DNA of 64,000 nucleotides from Stratiolaelaps scimitus (Eukaryota; Arthropoda; Arachnida; Mesostigmata; Laelapidae): NCBI GenBank assembly GCA_019614645.1, contig JABWDB010000011.1, positions 1,537,501 to 1,601,500 of the forward strand, read 5' to 3'. Shown piece by piece: positions 9,018 to 21,743 of this stretch (position 1 is its first letter; each line of letters starts with the position of its first letter). The notes under the pieces were generated by a model. It saw only the letters and a program-made list of their open reading frames with translations, ran no database searches and was not told where the DNA came from. The position numbers and the translations under genes were made by a program.

Positions 9018-12000
9018 ATCAAATATGTCGAAATTTACATGATCATTAAGAATGCGTAAATATCATTGGGGAATTATTCTTATCAAAAACAAAGGTGCTA
9101 TTGTCGAATGTATTGTGAACGGTGACATTTATTTTAACTTAGTACTTATTCCACGAGGTGAACTTAAGCGAACTGTACCAGTTGAACTTCCGTCACAAAA
9201 CCACACTACTATATAGTATTGTTCTCATTATTAGCTATGGAATATTTAGAATGGAAACATATGAATGCACTATAATTAATGTACTATAATTTCTATAATT
9301 ACGCGCATTCATAGATGGCACAGTCATAACGTCGTTCATCTCTCTGTTATCATCTCTCACCCGTCGTGCAAACAAACACAACGTGCATAAATTACACACA
9401 CACACAAACATACACACACATATCACTGTGTAGCGTCTCTCTATCCCGATCCGACCTTACCCGGGCCGTTCAGATCGAACAAAGCAGCGCGTACCCTTCT
9501 CGATGTCCTGCTGCATCGAAGCCATGTCCCGAAACATTATTGCCATCATCCCCGCATTAGCAACAGGTGCCTGTTCACGCCGCACTGTCGACACTTCCGA
9601 GTCTCGCCGACGACAGAGGCGGCAGGACCAGAATAGATACAGCGAAACTTGGGGTCCAGCGGGACCCGATGCTGGGAGGTGGTCGGTGGGGGTCGCTGAA
9701 AACAACAAGGCCGCGTGCACTTGTTGCATGTACTTCAATCATTCACATGATCATGCGCAGCATGTCGGGCCCCTTGTGTCCATAGGGTGCACCGCTGGCC
9801 GACTCTCGTTCGGCAAGTTCCACCCACACGTCTAAATATACTCGTGTGGCCAAGTCTTGCTCTCTATTTTCGACAATGAAACCAATCACTAACTGGCAGT
9901 CACCCTGGCGGTGCCCGGCCACGCCCGGAACAGCCATGCCCGCTCGGGGCACTCGTCGATCCGTCGCTGACCATTCGCACATTGTTCAGTGCGTTTGTTC
10001 TTTCATGTTATTCAACGTATGAACTCCAGCAGGGCGTGCGTAACCGATCCCCTTGGATGAGGACCTTCTGCATTGGTCGATCTCACTGATGCATTGTGTG
10101 AACGACGCAAGTGAGTTGCCACAAGTCGAGTTACCTCAAAGGTCATCCGATTCGAAGCTATCCCCAGGTGGCGGACTTGCCTTGGACGCGCAATGCGAAT
10201 GCATTCAAATCGTACGAGGGTGTTATCTATGGTTTTTACCTGAATAGGATGACCCGAACAACGACCTCGATTCTCCGCCCGCCGTCGGCTTCCCGAAGTC
10301 GGCTCTTGTCCTTAGGGTGTTAGCGTTTCAGTAACGAAAGTAACTCCTCTTAAAGAGAGCAAACCAATACCGAATCGACCTGCTGTAAGGGGCCATATCT
10401 CGCAACTCGGCCTTCAGGTGCAACACGCTTCGTGCCTTGCCGGCGACATCGATGACTACGGCAGCTATCGTTTGTGACTCCCACAGGTGGCCATTAGCCT
10501 CTTCGACGGCGCCTTCTTGACACGATCTCGACACAACAACAACACGAACAACGACTGAGAGGGTTCAAGCCAGAGCGGTTGCCAATGCGCTTCATCCTCT
10601 GTGTCTTTTCTTTTTTCCTATGAATGGATTCTCCGCCTGGCGCACACCCATATAACCCATCTAGAGTTCGAGCAGCATTGGAATAGCCACTGAATACCGG
10701 GGGATATCGGTATCCTCAGCGGTCCACCACACCCAGGCCATTGTCCTGCTCGCCGAGGCCTGAAGTTAGATCCAGCGACCAAACAAAAGTAGGCGACTAT
10801 CTGCGCGTTATAGGACACGGTGTACACACCAATGCTGTGTGCAGACACCCCACACAAAAAGGGACCTTAGCCAGACAGACAGACAACGTATAGACATACT
10901 GGCAATACATCAAACAGGCACCCTCAGGCTTGCTGACCAGTCAACGGCGTAACATATACATGGTCGCTGCTCCAGCCCATCTTCTGTGACAGATCTGCTG
11001 ACAATGGCGGATGGTGGATCAGCTCGCCGTCCGGTACCGATTTCTTCTTCGGTCTTCTTGTTGTCGTTGACTTGCGGCCATCCTGCCAGGTATTCATTCT
11101 ACCCAGGATCTCGGTCGCTGCCTACTCGGTTTCTATTCGCTCCCGGTCCTCCACACCCTTACCCCTTTCGTCCTGCCCTGGCCTACTTGCCGCTACAGCA
11201 ACTGTAGCCTGGCCTGACTTCGGCATACTCTCTCGGGTCCTTCAGGCCGTCTCGTCCGGCTATCTCTTACTGTGGCGTACACATGCACCCAGCCCGTGCC
11301 TGAAACCGAGGCTAACGTCCGCGCAGCCATCACCAAACAGGCTTCTTCTTCCTTCCAAGCTCAGCCCTCCGCAGCTGTCTCTTGGGCCGGCCGAGAGCGC
11401 CTAGCTGAGCGTTTTCCCTTGCTCGGATGGCGTGTCGATCCGACGCGCAAAACGGGTCCTGTTGCAGGACGAGCAGAGAGGAGCCGAGTAGAGCGGAGCT
11501 GAGCCCAACCCTTCTGACCAGATAGAAGTTGTGCCCACTACTATTTCTATCCTATGTCTCTGCACACAACCAGTTTTCACTCACTCACACCCACATAGAT
11601 ACACCCATACCGACACCCGCCTAGTACACGAGCGCTCCCTCTGTTCGCTGCGAACATCGCCGCCGCCGGCTTCACCCGGCGACCGCCAGCTGGCGCCAGG
11701 GGTGCCTCGACGACCGGCCCTTGCGCTCCCCTCACCACGGCTGGCCACGGAGCCGGCCGCCAGTCTGCGCGAACCGCCGTCGGATCCGGATCGCTCGGGA
11801 CGCTCGAGAGGCGGACCCGCGCGCGCGCGCCCAAGGAACCACGAACGCTTCGACCCCCAACCCAACCAAGCACAGGGAGATGTTCGCTAGATAGATGTCT
11901 GCTGGATCGGTGCATTGTTCCGCGGACAGTGCCGGCGTTGTGTTCCCGGTGTGGAAGGGGAGAACAGCCGGAGCTAATCGCGTAATACAGCGCCAACCTC

Positions 12001-13186
12001 TGCTCGGTCTATAACACCCGAGTAAATCTGACGTAAGGCGCGGCGGCACTGCCCAAACCTGTGATTGGTAGATGCGCTCGTATTTGACACAGCAAATGAT
12101 AGAGAAGAGGAAATAGCCGAGCGCGAAAAAAAAAAAGTTCAACTGTTTATGATATTGCCGCATATCGCCCGTTCGATTCGCTGCCATCGCGAGTTCTGTC
12201 GACGCGAGATGTTTAAACGGAGCGGCTACACCCGACCTACGTGGTGGTTGCGCGTAGAATAGAGTCCGCGACGCCGGCCAGCCAGAGTGCCACAGTGCTC
12301 CTCAAGATCCCCACTCCCATCAGTCTCGCCTAGTTTTGTCCCGTATCTTTCAGGTACCGTTGTGACCGAGGGGGTGTGTGTGGTAAGGTATCAAGGTACA
12401 CGTCGAAACATCTCCGAATTGTGATTGTGATTGGCAAGCCACCACGTCGTGGATGATGTCGAGGTGAGCATCCTCCCAGTGTGATATTATCGTCAATTTC
12501 CACTTCTCCCGATGGGCGGAGAGAGATGTGCAGGCGGCGAGATCGCCCGTGATCAGGATATTAGTCGCCGATAGCATTTGTTGTAGTCGTATAGTTTGTG
12601 GTGGTACTAGCGGTTGATTAGTTCGCTCGTTCAATCCCTCGTTCGGTTGGCTATCAGTGAAGTCAGTGAGAGTGCGCAAAGTGTCGGAAATGAAGGGCCA
12701 AGTGAAGAGGGCCTGCGAAAAGAGAGAGAAAAAAAATAGGTGTGTCTGTCCTAGTGTGGCCTGGTAGGGAAAAGCAGCTTTCAAGCGTCTAGGAGTAGTA
12801 CTCTGGCGTGGAGAGACAGACGAGCAGAGCTTAGTGAATTCAGCTCCCTCCGATGGCCTAGTGAATGAGTGAGTAGTGAGCCAGTGCCTGGCTCAGGCCT
12901 ACTTGCCTGAAGACTTACGTGCACACCTGTGGATTTTGGGAGGCTCCGGGTCCCGGTTGGCCACAGTGGCTGGCCACAGAGAGGCGTCGTTCCAAGACAA
13001 CGGTGGGTACCGCCCAACAATACCAACCCACACCGCAGACCCCGTAGCAACAGAAGCGGGACAAACGGCGAAGCTGTACGCTGCTGCGCCTGCTGGTCGC
13101 CAGCGTCGCTCCTGTCATCAACAGGGATGATAAGTGCGCCAGTATAAGACAGGTTGCATTGCTACTTCTTGCGCCAACTGAACTCT

Positions 13187-13206
13187 CAGCAGCAGCAGCA
13201 GCAGCA
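13187..13206. repeat. (CAG)n microsatellite
   Basis: About six CAG/GCA units. The surrounding frames show no gene evidence. Confidence 0.9.
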
Positions 13207-13459
13207 TCTGCGAATAGTCCCCCTCCTCACCCCGCGGCAACCAACGCTCGCTCGGTGCTATATTGGACACGGATGAACACCAACCTGTAGCGCTCGACGC
13301 GGCCAGCGGCCAACTCCCGTTGGCAAACGGCACAAACCACTAGTCCGGCCTGCGAGTGTCGTAACACGACACATCCACGAGTACACTTGGTACTTGTGGG
13401 AGACAGGGGGTGGTATTCCGGCACAAGGATACCTATATCGATATAGGAATAAAAAGAAA

Positions 13460-13478
13460 TATATATATATATATATAT
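13460..13478. repeat. (TA)n microsatellite
   Basis: Short TA array following an A-rich stretch. Confidence 0.95.
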
Positions 13479-14201
13479 GTATGTGCGTATGTCTGTGATC
13501 AGTGCGTGCAATCTCATTTGACGATCGCTTGAAGGATACTTGCTCGTTGACAACAGTGTACCTGCTACCTCGCGCTGGATAGGATTACTCAGGATATCTC
13601 TGTCTGTTGTTTGTTTTATAATCATCTCGGAGGTGTGTTCATAGTAACTCCCAAGTACGAAACACCGGCAGGACTATCGCAGGACCAAAGGACTACGAGT
13701 CACTCCGCCGCGCCACAATGTAAGTAAATGAATTCCACGGTGTAAATGCACGACTCATGTTTATGTTGATCATTCGGCGTGGGTCGACATAAGCTGTGAA
13801 TATCGAATAGAAAAAGCACAGGTGGAGCGGCTGCCTGTGTCATGGACGCCGCCTCCGCCGCCGTTGTCTCAGCGTTGACGGCATCTGAGTGACACCTGAT
13901 GGAGTGCCCCCTGCCGCATACGATGAAAACCCATCGACCATCGAGTCCAAGAGGACAGGTGGATAGATAGACCACTTGCTCATGTACCCACAGTGAATTA
14001 ATTCATTCATTCATTAACGAACGAATGAATGATTGCTTGATTGATTGAACGAACGGCATCCTTTGGATCGCACAGGACAATTGAATTCAGTGAGGCGCGT
14101 ACTAAATTCAAGTCTGTTGATGAGGCTAGATGATACGCCAGGTCAGATTCGAGCTCACGATAGCTGGCTCCACGTCGATAAAACATGAGATAATGACATC
14201 G

Positions 14202-14231
14202 TATATAAGGGGTGATCGACATTCGGATCAG
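14202..14231 (+). promoter_or_regulatory. TATA box plus TCAG initiator-like pair
   Basis: TATATAAG at 14202-14209 is followed by ATCAG with its A at 14230, placing the TATA start at -28. It would drive transcription rightward, antisense to the cysteine-rich frame. No plus-strand gene is evident, so it may be chance. Confidence 0.2.
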
Positions 14232-14233
14232 AA

Positions 14234-14566
14234 TTACCGGTTGCCGTTATTTTCGTTATATGTGGCATGATAAGACGTCGTTTTTGCCTCATGAAACTCG
14301 GCATCATCCATAAACATGATCTCAGCCTCTGTTTCCTCCGGGGTTGCGCGTCGAATACACCTGCATGATTTCATAGACAATTTGCAACAATCGTCCTTCG
14401 ACCTGCAACAGCGTCCACCGTTGATTTTTCTTCCACAACCCGCCGTTTGGCCGGCAAAACAAACAACTTTGACGCACGGCTGGACGGCTGTCCTTCTTCG
14501 AAAACAACTCAGCGGGCCCATAATAAATATAGTAGATAACACGAAAAGAAAATACGACTGCGTCAT
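14234..14566 (-). CDS. Small secreted cysteine-rich protein (110 aa), family unknown
   Basis: Complete ATG-to-TAA frame on the minus strand. The start codon has A at -3. Residues 3-20 form a hydrophobic signal-peptide-like segment (SYFLFVLSTIFIMGPLS). Ten cysteines follow at residues 21, 31, 36, 44, 53, 54, 60, 61, 68 and 70, spaced C-x9-C-x4-C-x7-C-x8-CC-x5-CC-x6-C-x-C. Adjacent CC pairs and a closing CxC recall disulfide-knotted peptides. RRR at 23-25 and RR at 72-73 flank the cysteine block and could be processing sites. The tail (residues 77-93) is acidic. An even cysteine count after signal removal fits disulfide bonding. I do not recognise the exact family; antimicrobial peptide, protease inhibitor, venom- or saliva-type peptide and neurohormone precursor are all possible. 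No TATA box was found upstream, and it could be one exon of a longer gene. The overlapping plus-strand frame lacks these properties. Confidence 0.5.
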   Translation of the reverse strand: MTQSYFLFVLSTIFIMGPLSCFRRRTAVQPCVKVVCFAGQTAGCGRKINGGRCCRSKDDCCKLSMKSCRCIRRATPEETEAEIMFMDDAEFHEAKTTSYHATYNENNGNR

Positions 14567-15583
14567 GGTAGTCTTCTCGAGCAGCGGGGTAAATACAGTG
14601 TTGCCAGTTGACCGTAAAGTCGGCGTTGGGTTGGGTTAGATTAGGCGGCGGGGTGCGCGTGTGGGGGGCGGCAAGAGGAGGAGGAAGAGGTTGCGTTTCG
14701 AGGTCTTGGCGAGGTCAGTGCGAGGCGTCTCCGGCGCCACAAGGCGTCGTTACGAACTGCACGAAGTCCTGCAGTTGCCGAGCTGCCCTGCAGTTGCTCA
14801 GGACGGCTGATACCGACGACGAGCGGGGCCCTTCGTTCTAGCTAGGCAGCTGGACACGAATAGAAGCAATGGCCAAGAAGCTCAAGAGGACGCCAACGAG
14901 AGATCGGTCTGAGGTCGTTCGCGTCTCGTTGCCTCGTTTCGTGAACTTCGCGTCTCGTCGGGGGGGGAGGCGGTGGGGTGGACAGGCTCGAAAACGAACG
15001 ATGGTTGTCACGGGAAGCTGGAGATATAGGCCAGCTAGAAGTTACGATGAACCTAGAGTATTTGCAACCCGAACTTGTCATGAGTCGATCTCGAAATGGT
15101 ACAGAGACACGAATTCTCCCAGCCTGTCATATCTAGCCGAGGGATCTTCTTCGTTATGGGCTGGTCCGCCAAGGATATTCTGCCAAGGAATTATTGTGCG
15201 TGCAACATGGGCACGCAAATATACTATTATAGATAAATATATAGCTATCGATAGATAACAAGAACCACGCTATGAGTATTGGCCAAGCCATGCACATACG
15301 AACAGGCGGAGGGGAAGCTATAATACGTAGCTACGTGATCGAACGATCGTTTATTTTTCTGTGCAAAAGTAATCTGGTTTGGTCTCGTCTCGGAGAATTG
15401 TCTGGCCTTAGATTTCAATAATAAAGGCGAAGGGTTCGTCTCCAAGCGTTCCAGTGTTTGTCGGGTCGAACTGTTAGCGGTGGGTATCCACAGCCATGGC
15501 CACCAGTCACATGGACGAACAGAAACTGAACGCAGGAAGGGAAAATGCTCTCGCAGAGAAGCCTGCAAATTCGTTTTTCGCCT

Positions 15584-15602
15584 CATATATATATATATAT
15601 AT
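15584..15602. repeat. (TA)n microsatellite
   Basis: TA array ending 14 bases before the first copy of the 15-bp direct repeat that bounds the 15632-15850 segment. Confidence 0.95.
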
Positions 15603-15616
15603 GCATGGGTGCCAGT

Positions 15617-15865
15617 AAGAGTGAAGGAGGTTGGGACGTGTGTGTTGGGTTCAAATCCTGTCAGACGCTTTGGAGAATCTTTGGAGTTCTTTATCATCTT
15701 TCTTTATCTGAAGATTCTTGGCAGGTACGAATAAGGAAGAGAATAAGCAAAGGTGGCCCCGACAGGTCCTCTCATAGTAATACCTAAAAGGTTAAGAGCT
15801 GAGGCCTGTCAGATGGGGGAACAGCTGAGGGTCAGCTCGAAAAACAGTATAAGAGTGAAGGAGGT
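15617..15865 (+). mobile_element. SINE-like insertion between 15-bp target-site duplications
   Basis: AAGAGTGAAGGAGGT occurs perfectly at 15617-15631 and again at 15851-15865, enclosing 219 bases. Direct repeats of this length are what LINE-type retrotransposition leaves behind. Near the left edge, GGTTCAAATCC at 15649-15659 matches the RNA polymerase III B box, which suggests a tRNA-derived head. No convincing A box precedes it, so the head would be truncated. The interior (CTTTGGAGAATCTTTGGAG and beyond) matches nothing else I noticed in the window. A simple local duplication is the alternative, since the base string CAGT also precedes both copies. Confidence 0.45.
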
Positions 15866-16290
15866 ATATACATCTTGTATTCAAGTTGGATTTAGGGCCG
15901 TGACGTAAGGAATGCACTTAATCAAAATAAGAGTAATATAATAGCTTCTATTATACTTGATGTCCCTATTAAGAAGTATATGAATTTAAGTGATTTGAGT
16001 AAATAGCTATTACGTTCTTTAACTTAGGTAGATTCACCTATATTAACCAATCTTACTCCTCTAAATCAAATTTTCATACAATATGTATATACCTGCTTAA
16101 CTCTCGATCCACTTCCATTACACCAGGTCGATCGCCGCGGACAAGTTCGCAACACGGCCGCTACTGCTCAGATCTGTTACTCCTATGATAATGATCAAGA
16201 TTTCGCCTGCGCCGTCTATCGGTGCCAATGATGACGTAATGACGGCCCGTTGGCCAGCGGGGCCCGTCGCAAGCGTAGGTTCGTGAGCTG

Positions 16291-16329
16291 TATATATATG
16301 GATACATATATATATATATATATATATAT
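16291..16329. repeat. (TA)n arrays
   Basis: Short array at 16291-16299 and a longer one at 16305-16329. Confidence 0.95.
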
Positions 16330-16590
16330 GGACTGCGCTGAGTATACATATGTGCGGGATCTTACCTACAGATTCTTACAGGTTGGGCGTTCGGCATAAC
16401 GACGGTCCGACACGTCCGCCAGCAAGTAATAGCTTCGCAGCACAAGCAGCTTTCGCGCCGCCATTATATAATATCGCTGTTACGTAAAATAATTGGTTGC
16501 CATCCTTGGTACGCTGCCGGCGACGTTGACGGACCTATGTCTGTTATTACGCTATGGAGAATCCATTTTGACATAAAATAAAAACACAAC

Positions 16591-16597
<7 letters not shown>

Positions 16598-16639
<42 letters not shown>

Positions 16640-16652
16640 ATGTGTGTGTGTG
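16598..16652. repeat. (TA)n followed by (TG)n
   Basis: Compound microsatellite: about 38 bases of TA, then TGTATG and a TG run. Confidence 0.95.
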
Positions 16653-17152
16653 GTGTTGAGCTTCTGTTATCTGCTTCTACACATTGAAGGTGGCAAGGAC
16701 GCAGTGGACCGATTTGTGTGGCGCTCAGCGTCGCTCACAAACCTTAATTACAATGCACCCTAAGCATATATACGATATATCGACTGGCCTTATCAGAGTC
16801 ATCTTAATCAGCATCGATGCAGTCATATATGATCGATTCAATATTGTCATATATACACACGCGTCGCGAGAGCACGGACAACTGACGATGTTTGCTCTGC
16901 AAAATCGAAAACCCCATTTTGTGTTGTTAGATCAAAAGCACCGATTGCGTGCGCCGCCCTCATTCCCGTGTTTCTTTTCTTCTTTTAATAGGCACAGGAC
17001 AGAGGCGGCGGTCGAGCCCTTCACCGCAATTTAAAAGACATTGCGTTCGTCTCGCCCATTCGTCCGCTTAGTGACCTATTATTGAAATTACTTACCATCT
17101 CCAATAATGATCGATGTCAATCATTTCATCGTTTCCACTCGACGCTTCGTAA

Positions 17153-17191
17153 TCTCTCTCTCTCCTTCACTCTCTCCTCTCTCTCTCTCTC
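17153..17191. repeat. (CT)n-rich tract
   Basis: Imperfect CT array with CTTCA and CC interruptions. Confidence 0.9.
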
Positions 17192-20100
17192 ACATCCGCT
17201 ATCGGCGCTAATCAATCAATCAATCAAGAGGTATTGTCAACTGATTCTGCAACTACTCCCGCCGCTCACACCACTTGGTCAATTAATAATCAACGGTGTT
17301 TGCAATCTTGTCCAGCATGAGCTACGGTTCGTCTCGGCTCCTGCATACCGGTGTACCGTTTCGAGCATTGGCGCTTATTCAGTAACAAAAAATCATACCC
17401 ACGCGCCAAACGCAACGGTTCCTCGTTCGCGACGAGCAACAGGGTCCGACGCCACCGTAATGGGCGTTCGACGTGGCAGCATCCATTACATTTGTCAATA
17501 GAAGAAACCGAGTGGATCGCGGCGCGCGGACGAGAACGGCGGTGGCGGTGGCCGCGGCAGTGATACGCTGACAAAGGGATCGCGTCTATGGGGGAGCGAT
17601 CGAGGCTGAGCCTCCTGCGTCAAATGGTTGTCGGCGGTTGCGTTGCAATGATTGGCCCGTCTCTGTCAACTCGAGCTCGCCGGCTCGACTCGGGGCGCCT
17701 CGGGAGCGCTGGCAATCGTACGGAGAGACAGGGACGGTTGTAGCCTAGCTGAGTTATACTAGCTCCTGATCATTTAGAATGATCAAGCGCACGCTCACTT
17801 GCCAGCTGGCCGGTGCGACGAACATGCACTGCTACTGAAAACGAAAAATAAGCATTTTTTATGTGCGACCCTCCGCAGGGTCGATCTGCGAGCGGCAAGT
17901 TTAATGACGCTACATTGGATTCAATCTAAATACAATCATACACTCACGCACACATACAGAAATAGCCACAGAGAATAACGTAACTGTACACATAAAAATG
18001 GACATCACATACACACACACACATCCAGGCTTTTTCTTTTAAATTTATTGTAATTGCTATAATTAATGTGAGCTTGGACAGTCTCGATGCCGTCAACCGC
18101 CGACTGACCCATGGAGTATGGGTATCGTCATCGAGCGCAAAGGTACGAAGTGGGAACACGCCTTGATAAGTAACAAAATAGCAAATCGTTGTTCGCTGCC
18201 GCAATGGCAGCTGTTTATCTAGGGTTCGTTTCGGGGGGGTGGTAGTCGACAAAGGCCTAGCCGTCCACAAAGAAAAAAACAAGAAGATCCCTTCTATGTC
18301 GAATATCGAAGCAAGCCAAGTAACGCACGCAATGACCTTAGCGCAACGAGACGAAGCCAAGCGACGAGCCAGACGACGAACGGCGGACGCTTAGTTGATT
18401 GACATGATCCTTGAACGAAACGACGAACAAATCCTCGCCAGGAACTTTTTCCCATAATCGAACATTCGCACAACGCTTATTGTCAACATGTTATCGGAGA
18501 AGGCCGTCTTAACGCTTACAACGCGACCTTGAAGCTGGTACAAACAACTAAGGTAGGAGAGAGGGAGAGGGGGCAAAGATAGTGACTCGCAGAACAAACT
18601 CAGGTGGGCATGTTTTAAATCAATTTACTAGATGAGGACGTAGGACCCTAAAACGCCTTAGTAAGTGGCGTATAACATCAATGTTTGATTGCAACCCTTG
18701 GCAAGACATGGCGTTTACCTACACGAGCTCGTAAACGCGATCTGCACACAATTACATGTATGGATATATATATATATAAGTTTGCAGGCAATGTCCGCCA
18801 AGCGTCTGCCGAGCTGCTTCAGCAGAAGCTGTCACATGAAAAAGAGATAGGGTTTTAAACTTTAAATACAGACACACTGCGGAACTCGAACCGAATCCTC
18901 TTGATGGCCCATCTCTCCGACGGGGGCATTTCTTTAATCACCCATCGATTTCCAGTTAAGCATTCAATCGGCATCGTCGAGATAATGACAGCGAAGGTGA
19001 ATCCTATCTAAGTAGGATTCACACCAACAGACAAGGTCTGTTAGTCATCTGTTGTACACGCTATATGAATGTTACTATATCTACGAAAATACGCATCCAT
19101 TAAATTTCGTGTCCAACGCGTCGGTATACGTCTGTCCGGTGGCGTCATTCATCATTCAACAGCCACAGCGTACGTACGATTAAATCGACAGCGAATTCGG
19201 ACGGCCGAAGTGAAGTCGTTGGCTTTCGTTGCTTGAAAGCAATGAATTTCATAGCAATTTGCCGACAATTAATTAAGACACAACCATACATACAGACAGA
19301 AGAAATTTACGAACCAATCACCTCTTCTAGTAGTTCCTTCCACCTGATTGAGCTGGCTACGATATTTAGCTTGGCACCCTTGCCCCAACCATGTCTTTTG
19401 CCCCCTTTAAACCGCGTTTGAGGAAATAGATAAAGCGTGCAATTGTGATAATACATACAACAACAATGTGTGCCTTATCGAACGATCGGCCTTCAGCGTT
19501 CGTTGCTGGCGACCCCGGTATCGCTCGCGAGCCTCCCTTATTCTGTCTCGTTTTCTAGTTTGCTTGAGCATCGTAAACGCTCCGCGATTTGACGTGGCTG
19601 GCTCGGTCGACGATGACGAGACGACCCGTTTCGATTTAGAGGTGCTCGACAACAGACTTGGGTCTAACGAGTGTATAGCGGTCTGACTATCTGTCCGAGG
19701 ATGCGAAGACCATAGGTTAAGGTTAGGTCAGGTATGGTAGTCGTGTCAGCAGACTAGCCCTCAGACTAGCGAGCACCGTTGCCCGGTCATTTGCTCGACG
19801 GCGAGCGTGTTGTTACGTACGCGCGTATCTGTCTGTATAAATATGTGTGAATCAGTGGATGAATTTGAAAAGCGTGCTACACGACGAAACATTGAGGTCT
19901 TAGTAATTTAGTTGTCATAGAATGATACGGAAGCGCAAACCGTTCGGGTAGGGACGGCGTGGGAACAGGCCTGGGAATTGGATCCGCGCAGACGCAATGC
20001 CGCTGAAGACCTCTTCTTCTTCTGGGAAAGATGCACTAGCATAGTGTCGATGCGAAGCCGATCTCGAGATGTTCGGTGATCTGTTTTGAACGAAACATTA

Positions 20101-21706
20101 GTTTACAGTAGGCGATATGTGTAAATGTCATTGCTGCTGCTGGTGCAAACAGTTCCCACAACAGTTTGTCCACGATTTTGCTCTGAGCAGAAGCTGACGG
20201 AATAAGGCCAGAAACCCCAAGCAACTATTAAACTATACCAGGGTACAACCAATACGATAATAGCTTTGTCCGCAACAGATAGTCAAGAGAAAAAAAAAAC
20301 ATACCGGGATCAGTGGACTCCGACTGCGAAATGAAGAGATATATAGAAACATATACAAACCGCTTTGATTGATTTCTGTGTGTGGTGTCCATGCACTGAA
20401 GAAGGAAACGATGTCTTCAAGGCAGAAAAATCATCGAAGATAACCCTAGATATCTTCCGCACGATTCGTTGCTACTGCTGCTGTTTTTACGGCAGTTCGC
20501 TGTGAACGCAGAGATCATTTCGAAGCAGCGACGAGTCAAGCAAAACAATGGTGAATTGGGACGTGAAGACAAATGCAACATTTTTGGTTCACGTCTACTA
20601 CTGTGAGGGTATACGATTTGTGATATTAGATGACATGTACATTTATACATCGATTATTGATTCCTGACGATTAATTCATGGTCGCTGTGATCAAGCGTTA
20701 ATTCCTCGTATGTGATTGGTTCGTTCAGGCGTCGGGACAGTGCTAGTGACAACAAGGTGTGTAAGCGCCTCAAAGTGTGAGACTCGCTCTCAACGACGAC
20801 CGTGACTCCCCCTTCATCTGCTCCCGTTGAGGTTTGCTTCCAGAGGCTGGAAGATGCAGACGGACCGCTTCTTCAGATCGGGCAACCTCTGTCTAACTTG
20901 TACCTCCGTCCGTGGTGGACATATCGAAGCGCTTGACGCGTTCTTACGTTGCCGCTGGGCTTACTGATTATATTGAAGTAAGTAAGCAAATTCGTGAACA
21001 AATTCGTTCGATACGGGCCGAGCTGCAGCCGACGACACCGGTGACAACAGCTGATGTCGTGAACGTCTCTACCCATCCATCCATCTGTCTGTGTGCTGAA
21101 GAATGGCACTTGGCTCTTAGCAATTACCCAGATAGGCGATTACCCTATAATAATGATCGCATCCTTGCGGGCAGACCTAGGCCTCATCCGAGAGAGTCTA
21201 CTCTTGTTGTTCAAACAGAAGATCGGGGCGGCGACAGGCAGGCAGGCTCCCACTAGACACAGTTGAACATGCGTAGAAAGAGGTTCGTATAGCGAATGCT
21301 CAACCCGAACTGCTCTGTCTCGTGGCTATTGGCCGAATGTATGTGTCTGTGTGTGTGTTAAGGGAAGAGTCTATTTTTCCGACGAATAAGAGGCGCCGGG
21401 CTGTACGGACCTGTCTATAGCTGCTTGTACTGTTTCTCTCGTTGGTATGGTCTGCTTGTCCGTGGCATTTCTGATAGCATGCTGTGTCGTTTATTCACAC
21501 ATGTTTAGATTTTCAGTCTGTTTACTCACAGGTAGCTCACGGGTCGTCTGGCAGCATCAGGTGCATCCCATCTACACTTGAGGAAAGCAGGAACATTAAC
21601 GGCAATAACAGCAACTGTTGTGATACAGTCGTAACAGCAATTGGAGTCGAGAGTGATGCATGTTTGGATAGTAAGAGACGCCTTTTTGGCTCTTCAGCCA
21701 TATCGG

Positions 21707-21742
<36 letters not shown>
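21707..21742. repeat. (TA)n microsatellite
   Basis: About 18 TA units. Confidence 0.95.

Positions 21743-21743
<1 letters not shown>

Larger units (their letters stand above)
9018..14233. other. No gene recognised
   Basis: Moderately GC-rich sequence with CpG-dense parts at 11-12 kb. Minus-strand open frames at 9457-9982 have protein-like composition but no motif I can name. A (CAG)n run lies at 13187-13206, a TA array at 13460-13478, and a possible 5' splice site (AAT followed by GTAAGTAA) at about 13716. At 13996-14030 an ATTC/GAAT inverted repeat can form a hairpin. Confidence 0.5.

Noticed and set aside
14624..14645. Telomere-like GGGTTGGGTTAGATTAGG
   Set aside because: Too short and imperfect to indicate a telomere or interstitial telomeric array; the same holds for GGTTAAGGTTAGG near 19720.
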